NCBI GenBank assembly: GCA_025451135.1
Contig: JANWKW010000078.1
Location: forward strand, 1 to 10,846
Source: Vulcanimicrobiia bacterium
GTDB taxonomy: Bacteria; Vulcanimicrobiota; Vulcanimicrobiia; Vulcanimicrobiales; Vulcanimicrobiaceae
DNA length: 10,846 nucleotides
Direction of reading: 5' to 3'
Positions 1-5,648 of this stretch are shown in pieces (within the stretch, counting starts at the first letter, position 1; every line of letters starts with the position of its first letter). The notes below the pieces were generated by a model, which did not search any database, was not told the DNA's origin, and was given only the letters and a program-made list of their open reading frames with translations. The translations under genes were made by a program, and so were the position numbers.

Positions 1-1884
1 CGCCTGCCCGCGGGTCCCATGGTGGGCGGGGCCGGGGAACACTCCTTGCCCGCGCCGGGCGACCGCCCGCTTCGGCGGGGGCGCGGGCGCGCCGCCCGGC
101 CAGCGGAAGTCGAACCGCATGCGGTCGATGCCGACCCACGAGCCGGCCTGGACCACGTCGTCGCCGAGCACGTCGCGCAGGGCGCGCTGCAGCAGATGCG
201 CGGAGGTGTGGTGGCGGCGGATCTCGCGGCGCCAATCGGCCGAGACCGCGGTCCGGACGCGCTCGCCGGCGGCGAGTTCGCCGCCCAGCAGCACGCCGGT
301 ATGGGCGATGGCCTCGCCCATGTATTGCGTGTCGCGCACGTCGAAGCGCGCCCCATCCTTCTCGAGGACGCCGCGGTCGCCGATCTGTCCGCCGCGCTCG
401 GCGTAGAACGACGAGCGGTCGAGCACGATGGTCGCCTCGTCGCCCGCGGCGAGCGTCGCGACCGGCTTGCCGTCGCGCAGGATCGCGACGATCTCGCCAT
501 CGCTCTCCAGGCCCTCGTAGCCGGCGAACTCGCTCGCGATCGCCGGAAGTTCCGCGACGCTGACGACGTCGCGCTTGCTGCGCGCATCGGAGCGGGCGCG
601 TTCGCGCTGTTCGTCCATGTAGGCTTCGAAGCCGAGGCCGTCGACCGCGATGCCGCGTTCGCTCGCGATCTCGCGCGTCAGTTCGATCGGGAAGCCGTGG
701 GTGTCGTGCAGTTCGAAGGCGGCCTTGCCGTCGATCAAGCGCGTGCAGTCGGCGGTCGCCGCTTCGATCAGCCGGTCGAGCAGCGCGATGCCGCGCTCGA
801 GCGTGCGGTCGAACGTCGTCTCTTCGAGCGCGATCGCCTGTTCGATCCGCGCGGCGTTGTCGCGCAGTTCCGGATAGCCGGATTCGAGCGAGGTCACCAC
901 CGCGCCGGTCAGCTTCGCCAGGAAGCCGTCCGGATACCCGAGCAGACGGCCGTTGCGGACGGCGCGCCGGATCAGGAAGCGCAGCACGTAGCCGCGATCG
1001 TTGTTGGACGGATAGACGCCGTCGTTGACCAGGAAGGTCGCCGCGCGCGCGTGATCCGCGATGATGTTCTGACGGACGCGCTGCTCTTTTGCGTCGAGCG
1101 ACGTCTTGCCGACCGCCGGCTGCGCGGCGATCAGGTCGGTGAACAGATCGGTCTCGTACATCGAGGCCAGGCCGTTGGCGACAGCGAGCATCCGCTCGAG
1201 GCCGGCGCCGGTGTCGATCGACTTGCGCGGCAGTTCGGTCAGCTTGCCGTCGGCGCCGCGGTTGTACTGCTGGAAGACGACGTTCCAGATCTCGACGTAG
1301 CGGTTGCCGAGGTTCGGTCCGGTATCGCCCGCGTCGCTCGCGTAGGCCTCGCCGGTGTCGTAGAAGATCTCCGAGCACGGCCCGCACGGACCGGTCGGAC
1401 CCATCGTCCAGAAGTTATCTTCGTCGAAGCGCGTGATGCGCGAGGGGTCCAGGCCGATGTCGTCGATCCAGATCCGCTCGGCGTCGTCGTCGCCCGTGTG
1501 GACGGTCACGTAGAGCTTCGCCGGGTCGAGCCGCATCACGGTCGTGACGAACTCCCAGGCGAACCCGATCGCTTCTTTCTTGTAATAGTCGCCGAACGAG
1601 AAGTTGCCCAGCATCTCCAGGAACGTGCCGTGCCGCCCGGTCCGCCCGACGTTCTCGATGTCGCTCTTGGCCCCGGCCACCCGCAGGCAGCGCTGGACCG
1701 TCACGGCGCGCGGCGCCGGCGCCGGCTCGTCGCCCAGGAAGACGGGCACGAACGGCTCCATCCCGGCGATCGTGAAGAGCGTGGTGGACATCTCGTCCGG
1801 GATCAGGGTCGCCGACGGCAGATGCTTGTGACCTTTGGCCACGAAGAAATCGACGAAGGCCTGACGGAGTTCTTGGCTTCTCAT
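1..1884 (-). CDS. alaS: Alanyl-tRNA synthetase, 3' end outside the window
   Basis: Class II aminoacyl-tRNA synthetase that charges tRNA-Ala in the cytoplasm and edits mischarged tRNA. The 628 visible codons cover the N-terminal catalytic domain, the tRNA-recognition domain and the start of the editing domain; the family is usually about 870-900 residues. Visible signatures are AGMEPFVPVFLG (about residues 40-51), the class II motif 2 region ENVGRTGRHGTFLEMLGNFS (about 76-95), TGPCGPCSEI (about 164-173) and the editing-site zinc motif HTSAH (H559, H563). The start MRSQELRQAF is where the family normally begins. The ATG has no clear Shine-Dalgarno sequence and lies 12 nt after a promoter-like TACAAT. 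After MRFDF (about position 106) the translation stops resembling AlaRS well and becomes Pro/Gly/Arg-rich, so the last 50-100 bases may be an error-rich contig end. The gene lies 42 nt downstream of the sigma factor gene. Confidence 0.97.
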   Translation of the reverse strand, partial: MRSQELRQAFVDFFVAKGHKHLPSATLIPDEMSTTLFTIAGMEPFVPVFLGDEPAPAPRAVTVQRCLRVAGAKSDIENVGRTGRHGTFLEMLGNFSFGDYYKKEAIGFAWEFVTTVMRLDPAKLYVTVHTGDDDAERIWIDDIGLDPSRITRFDEDNFWTMGPTGPCGPCSEIFYDTGEAYASDAGDTGPNLGNRYVEIWNVVFQQYNRGADGKLTELPRKSIDTGAGLERMLAVANGLASMYETDLFTDLIAAQPAVGKTSLDAKEQRVRQNIIADHARAATFLVNDGVYPSNNDRGYVLRFLIRRAVRNGRLLGYPDGFLAKLTGAVVTSLESGYPELRDNAARIEQAIALEETTFDRTLERGIALLDRLIEAATADCTRLIDGKAAFELHDTHGFPIELTREIASERGIAVDGLGFEAYMDEQRERARSDARSKRDVVSVAELPAIASEFAGYEGLESDGEIVAILRDGKPVATLAAGDEATIVLDRSSFYAERGGQIGDRGVLEKDGARFDVRDTQYMGEAIAHTGVLLGGELAAGERVRTAVSADWRREIRRHHTSAHLLQRALRDVLGDDVVQAGSWVGIDRMRFDFRWPGGAPAPPPKRAVARRGQGVFPGPAHHGTRGQA

Positions 1885-1896
1885 AGCTGACGCCAG

Positions 1897-1905
1897 ATTG
1901 TAGCA
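1897..1905 (-). promoter_or_regulatory. Extended -10 promoter-like element for alaS
   Basis: On the minus strand this reads TGCTACAAT, matching the extended -10 pattern TGnTAtAAT at all but one position. It lies in the 42-nt gap between the sigma factor stop and the alaS start. I see no convincing -35 hexamer 16-18 nt upstream, where the sequence is CCCGGG-rich. Transcription from here would begin only about 5-6 nt before the alaS ATG, giving a nearly leaderless mRNA, which agrees with the lack of a Shine-Dalgarno sequence. Confidence 0.4.
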
Positions 1906-1926
1906 GAAAAGGGGCCCGGGCTCCTA

Positions 1927-2706
1927 CTAGTCCCGCAGGAAGCCGCGGAGCTTTTCGAGGGCTGTCTGCTGGAGGCGCGAGACGTGCATCTGGCTGACGT
2001 TGAGGCGCTTGGCGATCTCGGTCTGGCTGACGCTTTCGTAGAAGCGCAGGTGCAGGATCACGCGCTCGCGGCCGTTGAGGACGCTGAAGGCGCGTTCGAT
2101 GATCGTGCGGTCCTCGAGCATGGCGAGTTCGACGTCGTCGGAGCCGACCACGTCGGCCAGCGTCTGCGACTTGCCGTCGCCGTCCCCCGAGATCTCGGTG
2201 TCGAGCGAGAGCAGGTTGTAGGCCTGGCCCAGTTCCTGTGCTTCGAGGATCTCTTCGTCGGTGGCGTTGAGGTGCTCGGCGAGTTCGTGCACGGTCGGCG
2301 AACGGCCGATCTTGATGGAAAGCTTCTCGACCGCGCGGTTGACCGCGAGGTTGAGCTCCTGCAGACGGCGCGGGACCTTGACGGCCCAGCCCTTGTCGCG
2401 GAAATAGCGTTTGATCTCGCCGACGATGGTCGGCGTGGCGTACGTGGTGAACTCGACGCCGCGATCCAGCTCGAAGCGGTCGATCGCCTTGAGCAGGCCG
2501 AGCGTGCCGACCTGGATCAGATCGTCGAGCGGCTCGCCGCGGTTCGCGAACTTGACCGCCAGATAGCGCACCAGGTTGAGGTGGGCGACGACGAGTTCTC
2601 CGCGGAGGCCTTCGTCGCGCGTGGCGGCGAAGCGCGCGAACGCGTCGCGGGTCTGCTGACGATCCCAGCGCGCCGTCTCGGGTTTATCGGACACTACCGA
2701 CTCCAT
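1927..2706 (-). CDS. sigB: RNA polymerase sigma factor, SigB/SigF/SigG family (group 3 sigma-70)
   Basis: Alternative sigma factor of 259 residues, typical of the SigB/SigF/SigG family. Region 2 spans about 37-107, with the core-binding stretch DLIQVGTLGLLKAIDRF (62-78) and the -10 recognition segment TTYATPTIVGEIKRYFRDKG (87-106). Region 3 spans about 115-193. Region 4 spans about 203-257, with a helix-turn-helix in SQTEIAKRLNVSQMHVSRLQ (227-246) for -35 binding. It starts 4 nt after the rsbW stop, so the two are probably translationally coupled. I kept the ATG, but a GTG at codon 5 has a better placed GGAG and is a possible alternative start. The adjacent RsbW-type kinase and STAS protein imply control by partner switching. 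The symbol is given by family and context; SigF would be equally defensible. Confidence 0.95.
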   Translation of the reverse strand: MESVVSDKPETARWDRQQTRDAFARFAATRDEGLRGELVVAHLNLVRYLAVKFANRGEPLDDLIQVGTLGLLKAIDRFELDRGVEFTTYATPTIVGEIKRYFRDKGWAVKVPRRLQELNLAVNRAVEKLSIKIGRSPTVHELAEHLNATDEEILEAQELGQAYNLLSLDTEISGDGDGKSQTLADVVGSDDVELAMLEDRTIIERAFSVLNGRERVILHLRFYESVSQTEIAKRLNVSQMHVSRLQQTALEKLRGFLRD

Positions 2707-2710
2707 GCGC

Positions 2711-3139
2711 TCAGGATGCGAGTCTTTTGATCATGACGAGCCGCGTGCCGGTCTCCGGGCCGGCGTCGTACTCGACGTCGTCCATCAGCGAGCGGATCAG
2801 GAACACGCCGAGGCCGTCGATCCGGACCTCGTCCTCCGCGAGCGGGGGCGGCGCGATCGCGACGCCCGAACCGCTGCGGTTCGCGACCGTCACGCGCAGC
2901 TGCGTGTCGTCGGTCTCGCACAGGATCTCGATCTGGTCGGCGCCGTCGGCGCTCTGGATCGCGTTCGTGCACGCCTCGGCGACCGCCAGCTTCACGTCTT
3001 CGATCTCTTCGATGGTGAAGCGCATGCGGCTGGCGATGGCGGCGACCGCGAGGCGCGCGACGGCGACCCACTCGGCCTTGCGGGGTATGCGCAGTTCGAC
3101 GCTCTCGACGGTCGCGCGTTCCGGCGGATTCGCGGTCAC
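2711..3139 (-). CDS. rsbW: Anti-sigma factor serine kinase, RsbW/SpoIIAB type
   Basis: A GHKL-fold (HATPase_c) protein of 142 residues. In this family it binds and inhibits the cognate sigma factor, and it phosphorylates the STAS antagonist with ATP. The N-box is in LAVAEACTNAI (51-61), with E55 and N59 matching the Glu and Asn that serve catalysis and Mg-ATP binding in SpoIIAB. The G1 box is in IDGLGVFLIRSLMD (107-120) and the G2-like end is GTRLVMIKRL (131-140). The reading frame is open well upstream, but that part is a shadow of the STAS and YtxH genes. The GTG at 3139 overlaps the STAS stop in a GTGA arrangement and gives the normal family length, so I chose it. Gene order V-W-sigma is the same as rsbV-rsbW-sigB and spoIIAA-AB-AC in Bacillus. 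Confidence 0.94.
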   Translation of the reverse strand: MTANPPERATVESVELRIPRKAEWVAVARLAVAAIASRMRFTIEEIEDVKLAVAEACTNAIQSADGADQIEILCETDDTQLRVTVANRSGSGVAIAPPPLAEDEVRIDGLGVFLIRSLMDDVEYDAGPETGTRLVMIKRLAS

Positions 3140-3480
3140 ACGGATGCTTTCATCGCGGCGTCTTCCGAGTCGTAGATGCCGAAGATCTTGACCAGTCCGG
3201 TGATGTCGAAGATCTTCTTGATCTGCGGGTTGGTGCAGACCAGATTGACCGTCCCGCCGTGCTCGCGCACGCGCTTGAGGCCGCCGATCAGCACGCCCAG
3301 GCCGGTCGAGTCGATGTACCGTACCTTCTCGAGATCGATCACCAGGTTGTAGACGCCCCGATCGATCAGTTCGCCCAGGGCGTCCTTGACCTTGGGAGAG
3401 GTGTAGACATCGATCTCGCCGGCCAGTTCGACGATGTTGGTCTCGCCATCGGTCTCGCGGACGTTGACTTTGATGTCCAC
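3136..3480 (-). CDS. rsbV: Anti-sigma factor antagonist with STAS domain, RsbV/SpoIIAA type
   Basis: STAS-domain protein of 114 residues. In the family, the unphosphorylated form sequesters the anti-sigma kinase and frees the sigma factor; phosphorylation on one serine switches it off. The conserved motif YIDSTGLGVLIGG (55-67) carries S58 as the predicted phosphorylation site, the same local context as in SpoIIAA. The N-terminal half, with ELAGEIDVYTSPKVKDAL (18-35), is typical. The start is GTG and follows the YtxH stop codon directly with no gap and in the same frame; there is no clear ribosome binding site, so expression probably depends on re-initiation after YtxH. The 3' end overlaps rsbW by 4 nt. 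The phosphatase that would reactivate it (RsbU, RsbP or SpoIIE type) is not in the window. Confidence 0.95.
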   Translation of the reverse strand: MDIKVNVRETDGETNIVELAGEIDVYTSPKVKDALGELIDRGVYNLVIDLEKVRYIDSTGLGVLIGGLKRVREHGGTVNLVCTNPQIKKIFDITGLVKIFGIYDSEDAAMKASV

Positions 3481-3861
3481 TTACGCGTCCGTTCGCGTTC
3501 CGAGGTCGTCGCGCATCTGCTGCGCGGTCGACCGGCCTTCGTCCACCGCGCCGGAGAAGTTGGAGCGGGCGTTGTCGACGATATCCTTGCCGCGCGCGTA
3601 CAGGTCCGCCGCGCTGGTCTGCCACTGCGACGTGGCCTCGCCGACCTTGCCGGTCAGGTCGTCGACCTTACCGCGCAGATCGCCGACCTTGCCGCGCAGA
3701 TCGCCGGTCGCGTCCATCGCGAAGTTGCCGGCCTCGCGCGCCTTGCCGACGAGCATGTCGCGCATGTCTTCCTGCGCGAGCAGCACCGCCGCCGCGCCGC
3801 CGACCAACACGCCGATGAGAAGTCCTGCGACGAATCCGCCGCCGCCTTTACCGTTGCTCAT
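3481..3861 (-). CDS. YtxH-like membrane-anchored stress protein
   Basis: A 126-residue protein with a short Gly-rich N-terminus, one hydrophobic segment (about 9-29, FVAGLLIGVLVGGAAAVLLA) and a long hydrophilic, probably helical remainder. The small GGGGFVAGLLIG start, single helix and Lys/Asp/Arg-rich tail are typical of the YtxH family, members of which are general stress proteins under SigB in Bacillus subtilis; the molecular role is unknown. Residues 53-73 are three copies of a heptapeptide, GDLRGKV twice then DDLTGKV, suggesting a repeated helix or coiled coil. ATG start, with GGAG about 12 nt upstream, a little distant. It lies 15 nt after the DUF948 gene, and its TAA abuts the GTG of the STAS gene in the same frame. 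Confidence 0.85.
   Translation of the reverse strand: MSNGKGGGGFVAGLLIGVLVGGAAAVLLAQEDMRDMLVGKAREAGNFAMDATGDLRGKVGDLRGKVDDLTGKVGEATSQWQTSAADLYARGKDIVDNARSNFSGAVDEGRSTAQQMRDDLGTRTDA
3643..3705 (-). repeat. Three tandem 21-bp repeats inside the YtxH-like gene
   Basis: Units at 3685-3705, 3664-3684 and 3643-3663 (in reading order). The first two are identical except for one base and the third is diverged. Each encodes seven residues: GDLRGKV, GDLRGKV and DDLTGKV. The repeat keeps frame, so copy number could change without breaking the gene. Confidence 0.9.
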
Positions 3862-3876
3862 GTGAATTTGCTGCTC

Positions 3877-4299
3877 CTACGAATTTTCGTTGTTAGATCG
3901 GTCGCCGCGTCCGTTGACGAGACGCCGCAACCCGGCGCTCACGCCGGAGACGGTCGCGCCGATATTGACGATCGCGGGCGAGACCGCGTCCTTCGTCAGT
4001 TGGGCCGTCGACGAGACGTGGCCGGCGACGTCCTCGAGCGATTTCACCACACCGGTCAGACGCGCGATGGTCTGATCGGCCGAATCGGCTATCCCGCCGA
4101 CCGAGGCGAGCGCCTCGCCGACCGGTTTGCCGAGGGTCTCGATCTGCCGGTCGACCTCGTCCAAGGTGACGTTGACCCGTGCGAGCGTCTTGGCCAGGGC
4201 GCTCATCGCGACCATCATGGCGATTCCGACGAGCAGGACGCCCACGCCCACGCCGATGTCCAAGACCATCGCCCAATCGAAGCCTGAATTCGTACTCAA
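3877..4299 (-). CDS. DUF948 / YtxG-like membrane protein
   Basis: A 140-residue protein with one N-terminal membrane segment (about 11-34, MVLDIGVGVGVLLVGIAMMV...) followed by a helical region rich in Ala, Val, Thr and Asp. The tail resembles the DUF948 family (Bacillus YtxG), with pieces such as TLDEVDRQIETLGKPVGEALASV (45-67) and TGVVKSLEDVAGHVSS (82-97). The function is not known; in Bacillus ytxG sits with ytxH in a stress-induced operon, and the same order is seen here. The start is TTG, supported by AGGAGAG 5-6 nt before it. The next candidate, ATG at codon 11, would remove part of the sequence before the helix. It is the first gene of the stress block, behind a 77-nt intergenic region after iscS. 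Confidence 0.82.
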   Translation of the reverse strand: MSTNSGFDWAMVLDIGVGVGVLLVGIAMMVAMSALAKTLARVNVTLDEVDRQIETLGKPVGEALASVGGIADSADQTIARLTGVVKSLEDVAGHVSSTAQLTKDAVSPAIVNIGATVSGVSAGLRRLVNGRGDRSNNENS

Positions 4300-4304
4300 G
4301 TCTG

Positions 4305-4311
4305 CTCTCCT
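4305..4311 (-). promoter_or_regulatory. Ribosome binding site that decides the TTG start of the DUF948 gene
   Basis: Reads AGGAGAG on the minus strand, ending 5 nt before the TTG codon at 4299. It is one of the strongest Shine-Dalgarno sequences in the window and is the main support for the TTG start. Confidence 0.75.
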
Positions 4312-4325
4312 AGGCGACGCGGTTT

Positions 4326-4356
4326 CCGGAACCTAGGGACCTATTCCCCGTTCCGG
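4326..4356. promoter_or_regulatory. Inverted repeat with a SigB-like -10 in its loop, upstream of the stress block
   Basis: Arms CCGGAAC (4326-4332) and GTTCCGG (4350-4356) are perfect complements around a 17-nt centre that holds a further 3-bp GGG/CCC pairing. The left arm is also part of the near-palindrome GGTTTCCGGAACC (4321-4333). On the minus strand the centre contains GGGAAT (4343-4348), which matches the SigB-type -10 consensus GGGwAw. The matching -35 (GTTT-like, 12-15 nt upstream) is poor. It could be an operator or promoter region for the DUF948-to-sigma operon, or a hairpin ending iscS transcription. There is no T-run after it, which weighs against an intrinsic terminator. Confidence 0.4.
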
Positions 4357-4376
4357 CCACTTCTATGCGCCGCTCG

Positions 4377-5519
4377 TCAGATCGCGCGCATCTCGGCGAC
4401 CAGTCGCGGGAGGAGCTCCGCCACCCGGGCGACGGCGCGCTCGTCGGTCTCGCGGCCGAGACTCAACCGAAGGACCCCGCCGGCGAGCGACGGCGGCAGG
4501 CCGATCGCCTCGATCACGTGGCTGGCCTCCATCGCCCCCGAGGCGCACGCACTGCCCGCCGAGACCGCCACCCCTTCCAGATCGAGCCGCACGACCAGTT
4601 GCTCGGAGTCGACTCCGGGGACCGCGATCGAGAGGTTGTTGGCCAGCCGGGGCGCGCCGGCACCGTTGACGACCAGCCCCGGGATGCCGGCCACCAACGC
4701 GGCTTGCAGCCGGTCCCGCAGCGCCGCGATCCCGGCCGACCGCGCTTCCCGATCCGTCAGCGTCAGCTCCAGGGCGCGCGCCAGGCCGACGATGCCGGCC
4801 ACGTTCTCGGTACCGGCCCGCCGCCCGAACTCCTGATTTCCGCCCCGGATCAGCGGCTCGATGCCGACCCCGTCCCGGACGAAGAGCGCACCCACCCCCT
4901 TCGGGCCGTAGAACTTGTGCGCCGAGATCGAGAGCAGATCGACCCCCAACGGCCCGACCTCGAGCGGCAGGTAGCCCGGCGCCTGGACGGCGTCGGTGTG
5001 GAAGAGCACACCTCGCTCGCGGGCGATGGCGGCCAGCTGGGCGACCGGAGCGACCGTCCCGATCTCGTTGTTGGCGTACATCACGCTGGCCAGGATGGTG
5101 TCGGGCCGCAGGGCCGCGGCGAATCCGGCCGGCGAGACCTCGCCACGTGCGGAGACCGGCAGCAGCGTGATCTCGAAGCCCTCGTCGCGGAGCGCTTCGA
5201 GCGCGTGCAGGACGGCGTGATGTTCGATGGCGGTCGAGACGATGTGCCGGCCGCGGCCGGCGCTGCGCCGGGCGACGCCGGCGAGCGCGGTGGCGTCGGC
5301 CTCGGAGCCGCTGCCGGTGAACACGATCTCCTTCCGCTTTGCGCCGAGCAGGCGCGCGACCGCATCCCGGGCGTCGTCGAGCGCGGCTCGCGCGGCCCGG
5401 CCCTCGGCGTGGATCGAGGACGCGTTGTAGCCGCGCTCGCCGAAGTACGGAAGCATCGCCTCGAGGACCTCGGGGCGCACGGCCGTGGTCGCCGCGTGAT
5501 CGAGATAGATACGCTGCAA
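4377..5519 (-). CDS. iscS: Cysteine desulfurase, NifS/IscS group I
   Basis: PLP-dependent enzyme of 380 residues that converts cysteine to alanine and passes the sulfur, as a persulfide, to Fe-S cluster assembly or tRNA thiolation. The N-terminal YLDHAATT (5-12) is the family signature. H100 lies in IEHHAV, D176 in HTDAVQ, and the PLP lysine is K202 in SAHKFYGPKG. The catalytic cysteine is C325 in SAGSACASGAME. The start is TTG; it is the only usable start in this frame, and MQRIYLDHAATT is exactly where the family begins. No good Shine-Dalgarno sequence precedes it; a hairpin does. The gene stands alone, with 127 nt before it and 77 nt after. No iscU, mnmA or cymR-type regulator is adjacent in the window, so its sulfur acceptor cannot be told from context. 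Confidence 0.95.
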   Translation of the reverse strand: MQRIYLDHAATTAVRPEVLEAMLPYFGERGYNASSIHAEGRAARAALDDARDAVARLLGAKRKEIVFTGSGSEADATALAGVARRSAGRGRHIVSTAIEHHAVLHALEALRDEGFEITLLPVSARGEVSPAGFAAALRPDTILASVMYANNEIGTVAPVAQLAAIARERGVLFHTDAVQAPGYLPLEVGPLGVDLLSISAHKFYGPKGVGALFVRDGVGIEPLIRGGNQEFGRRAGTENVAGIVGLARALELTLTDREARSAGIAALRDRLQAALVAGIPGLVVNGAGAPRLANNLSIAVPGVDSEQLVVRLDLEGVAVSAGSACASGAMEASHVIEAIGLPPSLAGGVLRLSLGRETDERAVARVAELLPRLVAEMRAI

Positions 5520-5522
5520 GAT

Positions 5523-5545
5523 GATGCTGGATTCCCAGGAGCATC
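5523..5545 (-). other. Hairpin just before the iscS start codon
   Basis: On the minus strand, GATGC pairs with GCATC and TGG with CCA around a GAAT loop, with a 3-nt bulge on one side. The stem ends 3 nt before the TTG start of iscS, so it would occupy the place where a ribosome binding site is expected. A second small stem (GTGCGA/TCGCAC, 5572-5590) lies upstream in the same leader. Both are seen in sequence only; a regulatory role is inference. Confidence 0.4.
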
Positions 5546-5616
5546 CAAGAGTTCCCGGCTACGATGCGGGTGTGCGATGCTCCGTCGCACGGCTCCGAGA
5601 AGTAAGCAACGAGAAC

Positions 5617-5648
5617 GAAGGCGGTCAGAGGGAACTCTGGCCGCCTTC
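5617..5648 (-). terminator. Intrinsic terminator-like hairpin at the end of rarA
   Basis: Stem arms of 14 nt (GAAGGCGGCCAGAG and CTCTGACCGCCTTC) pair with one C/A mismatch around a TTCC loop. The first arm begins inside the TGA stop codon of rarA. The following minus-strand sequence, GTTCTCGTTGCTT, is only moderately T-rich. It probably ends the mreB-to-rarA transcription unit and separates it from iscS. Confidence 0.7.

Noticed and set aside
19..1890. Long plus-strand reading frame of 623 codons
   Set aside because: It is antisense to alaS, whose protein shows clear AlaRS motifs. The plus-strand translation is rich in Arg, Ala, Asp and Val without domain signatures, as expected of a high-GC shadow.
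1909..1925. GC-rich CCCGGG stretch followed by TTTT as a terminator for the sigma gene
   Set aside because: The palindrome has no loop and cannot form a usual hairpin. Read-through into alaS cannot be excluded.
3259..4287. Plus-strand reading frame of 342 codons across STAS, YtxH and DUF948 genes
   Set aside because: Antisense shadow: it spans three recognised genes on the other strand and shows only a low-complexity His/Asp/Arg/Val composition.
5531..5536. GGGAAT SigB-like -10 close to the iscS start
   Set aside because: It is only about 11 nt before the start codon, with no GTTT-like -35 at the right distance, and lies in the hairpin loop.
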